Source of the DNA: Candidatus Zambryskibacteria bacterium RIFCSPLOWO2_01_FULL_47_14
GTDB lineage: Bacteria; Patescibacteria; Paceibacteria; UBA9973; Zambryskibacteraceae
DNA: 6,821 nucleotides
Assembly (NCBI GenBank): GCA_001824005.1
Contig: MHWG01000023.1
Location: 1 to 6,821 of the forward strand
Direction of reading: 5' to 3'
Shown: positions 4,691-6,821 of the stretch, one piece after another
How the letters are laid out: every line of letters starts with the position of its first letter
How positions within the stretch are numbered: position 1 is the stretch's first letter
Notes under the pieces: model-generated
Told to the model about the DNA's origin: nothing
Databases searched by the model: none
Seen by the model: the letters and a program-made list of their open reading frames with translations, nothing else
Translations under genes and position numbers: made by a program

Positions 4691-4707
4691 GCTACAATAT
4701 TAACATG
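4668..4707. promoter_or_regulatory. Overlapping back-to-back -10 elements for leaderless yqeY and rmuC
   Basis: Only 14 bp (4691-4704) separate the two start codons. On +, TACAAT (4693-4698) is followed by 6 nt and then the rmuC ATG; TTGATA (4668-4673) could be a -35 with a long 19-nt spacer. On minus, TAATAT (4697-4702) is followed by 6 nt and then the yqeY ATG. Both predicted starts fall on or next to the A of ATG, and neither gene has room for a Shine-Dalgarno sequence in the gap. The -10 boxes overlap by two bases, so the two promoters should exclude each other. Confidence 0.5.
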
Positions 4708-5691
4708 AATTGGATCATCCTATTGCTGATTATTGTCATCGCGCTCAACATGAGCCTGATTTTCTTCCTCTTGCGCCCGAAGGAGGAGAAGAAAGAGGAG
4801 AGGAGCGAGGGCCTGCTTCTTATCCAAAATCAGATGGAAGCTCTGAATCGTTCCGTCAACAACAATATTAAGGAAATCATCGAGAAAGTGACGAAGGTGG
4901 ATGAAACCGGCCGGCAAATGGTCTCCTTCGCCGACCAGCTCCAGTCACTTCAAGACATCCTGAAGAATCCAAAACAACGCGGAGTGCTCGGCGAGTATTA
5001 TCTCGAAACCTTGCTTAAAAATGTTCTGCCGCCCGGAAGCTACCAGATGCAGTACCCCTTCCCTGACGGGACCATCGTCGATGCGGCAGTCTTCGTGAAG
5101 GACAAAATTATTCCGATTGATTCCAAGTTCTCGCTCGATAATTATAACCGCATCATCGAAGAGAAAGATCCGACGGAGAAAGACAGATTGGAGAAACTCT
5201 TCGTCGCTGATCTCAAAAATCGCATAGTCGAAACCTCGAAATATATTCAACCGGGGCAGGGGACAATGGACTTCGCTTTCATGTTCATACCGCACGAAGC
5301 CATTTACTACGACCTCATCGTCAATAAAATCGGCGCACTCAAGGAAGACTCTGAATCTTTGATCCAGCGGGCCGCAAGCAAGTACCACGTGCTCATAGTC
5401 TCGCCAACATCCTTCCTCGCCTACCTCCAAACGGTGCTCCAAGGGTTGAAGGGCATGCAGATAGAAGAGTCGGTCAAGACGATTATCAAGAACGTGGGTG
5501 ACCTGCAGAAACACCTCTCGGTATACGAAGAGTATTATGGCAAACTCGGCAACGCGCTCTCGATTACGGTAAACCACTACAATTCGGCGGGCAAAGAGTT
5601 CAAAAAAATCGACAAGGATATTCTTCGCATCACAGGCAAGGCCGCGGGCATAGAAGTGATTTCAATTGACAAGCCGGCTCTTGAGGAGTAA
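4705..5691 (+). CDS. rmuC: RmuC family protein (membrane-anchored putative nuclease)
   Basis: The protein has 328 aa, at the short end of the family. Residues 3-23 form one hydrophobic membrane segment (start at ATG 4705), followed by a charged coiled-coil linker (about 25-88) and the RmuC domain (about 90-310). Landmarks are QRGVLGE (91-97), D126 in the TIVDA strand, and IDSK (138-141) giving a PD-(D/E)XK-like D126...D139-x-K141 core. Later family stretches include DFAFMFIP and VLIVSPTSFLAYLQTV. In other bacteria RmuC limits recombination at inverted repeats; a nuclease activity is predicted from the fold. It diverges from yqeY with a 14-bp gap and is followed after 12 bp by rplU. Confidence 0.9.
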   Translation: MNWIILLLIIVIALNMSLIFFLLRPKEEKKEERSEGLLLIQNQMEALNRSVNNNIKEIIEKVTKVDETGRQMVSFADQLQSLQDILKNPKQRGVLGEYYLETLLKNVLPPGSYQMQYPFPDGTIVDAAVFVKDKIIPIDSKFSLDNYNRIIEEKDPTEKDRLEKLFVADLKNRIVETSKYIQPGQGTMDFAFMFIPHEAIYYDLIVNKIGALKEDSESLIQRAASKYHVLIVSPTSFLAYLQTVLQGLKGMQIEESVKTIIKNVGDLQKHLSVYEEYYGKLGNALSITVNHYNSAGKEFKKIDKDILRITGKAAGIEVISIDKPALEE

Positions 5692-5694
5692 AAT
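5666..5694 (+). promoter_or_regulatory. Promoter for rplU inside the end of rmuC
   Basis: A perfect TTGACA (5666-5671), a 17-nt spacer and TAAAAT (5689-5694, 5 of 6) predict a transcription start at about 5701-5703, 1-3 nt before the rplU ATG at 5704. The only purine-rich ribosome-site candidate, GAGGAG 5683-5688, would lie upstream of that start and 15 nt from the ATG. The mRNA from this promoter is therefore leaderless or nearly so. The -10 overlaps the rmuC stop codon. Confidence 0.65.
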
Positions 5695-5703
5695 TCCCAA
5701 TCT

Positions 5704-6024
5704 ATGAAATACGCAGTATTTGCCACCGGCGGCAAGCAATACAGAGCGAAAGAAGGGGATAGAGTGAAGATTGAGAAACTTCTTGGCGATCATAAAGAGG
5801 GCGACACTCTCACATTTGACAATGTGCTTTTGATCGATGATGGTGCCTCCGAGGCTACCCTCGGCACTCCGTTTATCAAAGGTTCCTATGTCTCCGCCAT
5901 TTTAAATAAAATTGCCCGCTACAAAACCGTTGATGTCATCAAATACAAGCAGAAGTCCCGCTATTTCAAGAAATACGGCCACCGCCAGCCATACTTTGAG
6001 GTAACTATTGATTCAATAAAGTAG
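5704..6024 (+). CDS. rplU: 50S ribosomal protein bL21
   Basis: The protein has 106 aa, standard for bL21. It has the N-terminal MKYAVFATGGKQYRAKEGD signature (1-19), a central GDTLTFDNVLLIDDG strand region, and the basic C-terminal KYKQKSRYFKKYGHRQPYFEVTIDSI (about 80-105) that contacts 23S rRNA. It is a structural component of the large subunit. In most bacteria rplU is followed by rpmA (bL27), but here the next sequence is a hairpin and then a minus-strand ParB-like gene. It lies 12 bp after rmuC and probably has its own promoter overlapping the rmuC end. Confidence 0.97.
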   Translation: MKYAVFATGGKQYRAKEGDRVKIEKLLGDHKEGDTLTFDNVLLIDDGASEATLGTPFIKGSYVSAILNKIARYKTVDVIKYKQKSRYFKKYGHRQPYFEVTIDSIK

Positions 6025-6040
6025 TGACTTTGTCCTGTGC

Positions 6041-6096
6041 AAAAACGAAAAGGCCACCATCCGAATCCATTCAACATGGACTCTAGGCGGTGGCCT
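6041..6096 (-). terminator. Two-tier hairpin terminator between rplU and the ParB-like gene
   Basis: AGGCCACC (6051-6058) pairs with GGTGGCCT (6089-6096), enclosing an inner TCCAT/ATGGA hairpin (6066-6070 with 6076-6080, loop TCAAC). On the minus strand the stem is directly followed by TTTCGTTTTT (6050 down to 6041), a good U-tract, so it ends the ParB-like transcript. On + the sequence after the stem is AAGGCACTTT, a weaker terminator for rplU. Confidence 0.75.
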
Positions 6097-6134
6097 AAGG
6101 CACTTTAGCAGTTCCCGCTGGGTCTCTTTGTATC

Positions 6135-6148
6135 GCGCCCCCGGGCGC
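6135..6148. repeat. GC-rich inverted repeat GCGCCC/GGGCGC
   Basis: GCGCCC (6135-6140) and GGGCGC (6143-6148) form a compact GC hairpin just after the TAG of the ParB-like gene on the minus strand. Without a U-tract it is more likely an mRNA-stabilising 3' hairpin than a terminator. Confidence 0.4.
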
Positions 6149-6159
6149 TTGCAAAAGAA

Positions 6160-6821
6160 CTACGCGATCTTCTTCGGTGCTTCCATAACCTCGAATCGCT
6201 TCCGCCACTCGGTGGCCTTACGACTCGACACCTTGACCAGGTGATCCAGGTGGACGAAGATCTTCATCGCCTGCTTGTGCGAAACGTCACCGTCCTGGTA
6301 TGCATCCAGGAGCCGACGAACGGTCGCGGAGTTCCTCTGCCCGAGTGACTTGTACGACAACGAGAGCTGGCGTTGGATCTCCTCGATCCCGCGCTTCGTC
6401 TTGCCTTTGATCCGCGTGGTCAGGAGTGCCTTGAGATCGTCCTCAGGCACGTCGTACTGAATGGCCGCCTTCGGCACCGTCAGTCCGCCATTCGAGATGG
6501 CGAATGCCGCCTTCGCGAGTTTGGCTCGCTGCATGCGGCTCTCGACGTCGTTGAGATACTTCCGAACCAGCCGGCCCGGCAGCATCGAGAGGGTTTCCGC
6601 GAGTTGCTTCTTCGGCACACCGCGGTTGAGGAGTTCCTGAATGGTGTGCTCGATGTCGCCCTTGGAGGGCGGCAAGGAACCTCCGAGGTTGCACTTGAGT
6701 GCGAAGACGACGAGCTCGACATCGCTGTCAGCCTCGACGATCTTGCACTTGATCTCCTGCTTCTTGGCGAGCTCGTGCGCCTCCATGCGGTGACGCCCGT
6801 CGATCACCTTCCCGTCTCGGG
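6160..6821 (-). CDS. ParB/sulfiredoxin-fold nuclease-like DNA-binding protein, 5' end outside window
   Basis: At least 220 aa are visible, and the frame is open to the window edge. An internal GTG at 6807 is not a credible start because the conserved motif begins upstream. The first visible residues, RDGKVIDGRHRMEA, contain the IDGRHR motif of the ParB/Srx fold, which binds nucleotide in ParB proteins. After it come a probable helix-turn-helix (PPSKGDIEHTIQELLNRGVPKKQLAETLSM...), a second possible one (LTVPKAAIQYDVPEDDLKALL) and a basic helical C-terminus ending in APKKIA. It may be a partition, plasmid or phage regulator; no ParA partner is visible. Codon use is strongly G/C-ending (37 of the 43 codons from 6804 down to 6676), unlike the reductase start (18 of 30), which suggests foreign origin. 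Confidence 0.75.
   Translation of the reverse strand, partial: RDGKVIDGRHRMEAHELAKKQEIKCKIVEADSDVELVVFALKCNLGGSLPPSKGDIEHTIQELLNRGVPKKQLAETLSMLPGRLVRKYLNDVESRMQRAKLAKAAFAISNGGLTVPKAAIQYDVPEDDLKALLTTRIKGKTKRGIEEIQRQLSLSYKSLGQRNSATVRRLLDAYQDGDVSHKQAMKIFVHLDHLVKVSSRKATEWRKRFEVMEAPKKIA

Noticed and set aside
4945..5577. 210-aa minus-strand open frame antisense to rmuC
   Set aside because: It is fully contained opposite the conserved RmuC domain, has no upstream signals, and is a composition-driven shadow frame.
1..6821. CRISPR array, insertion sequence, or intein in the reductase
   Set aside because: I saw no regularly spaced direct repeats, no transposase and no terminal inverted repeats. The reductase motifs run without interruption.

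Overview
The window looks like a chromosomal segment of a bacterium, most plausibly from the Candidate Phyla Radiation (Patescibacteria, Parcubacteria-like). The evidence is compact genes, tiny intergenic gaps, the set class II ribonucleotide reductase / YqeY / RmuC / bL21, a tRNA gene without an encoded CCA tail, and moderate GC. This placement is an inference from gene content and protein style, not from a phylogenetic test. The genetic code appears standard: TAA, TGA and TAG are all used as stops.

Layout. At the left edge is the 3' tail of an unrecognised + strand gene (2-91), converging on a minus-strand tRNA-Glu(CUC) gene (99-170). From 182 to 253 lie back-to-back promoters: one for the tRNA, the other for a + strand transcription unit of about 225 nt (260-483). 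That unit has an extended hairpin, a second hairpin and a strong intrinsic terminator but no convincing protein, so I annotate it as an unidentified structured RNA. It is followed by a type II toxin-antitoxin operon (544-1037): a ParD/CopG-like ribbon-helix-helix antitoxin and a RelE/ParE-fold toxin overlapping in ATGA, with repeated ATATGA/TCATAT half-sites over the start.

The accessory-looking stretch 1038-1860 holds two hairpins that fold better in the minus-strand RNA, a possible minus-strand cysteine-rich small gene (1136-1351), several dyads, a perfect TTGACA-17-TATAAT promoter, a 103-aa coiled-coil protein with a basic tail (1500-1811) and a GC-rich hairpin terminator.

The housekeeping block follows. 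On the minus strand, yqeY (4235-4690) is followed by a 764-aa adenosylcobalamin-dependent (class II) ribonucleotide reductase with an N-terminal ATP cone (1874-4168). On the plus strand are rmuC (4705-5691) and rplU (5704-6024). yqeY and rmuC start only 14 bp apart, and rplU has a consensus promoter inside the end of rmuC. All three are predicted to give leaderless or almost leaderless mRNAs. The block covers deoxynucleotide supply, a tRNA-amidotransferase-related protein, DNA maintenance and the ribosome; no shared pathway links them.

At the right edge a minus-strand ParB/sulfiredoxin-fold gene runs out of the window (6160-6821). It has a strong hairpin terminator on its 3' side and a much higher third-codon GC than its neighbours, which suggests a separate origin (mobile element, plasmid or phage type).

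I see no CRISPR array, insertion sequence or large duplicated repeat. The items most worth a second look are the 260-483 RNA, the leaderless divergent pair, and the minus-strand structured/cysteine-rich locus at 1050-1366.
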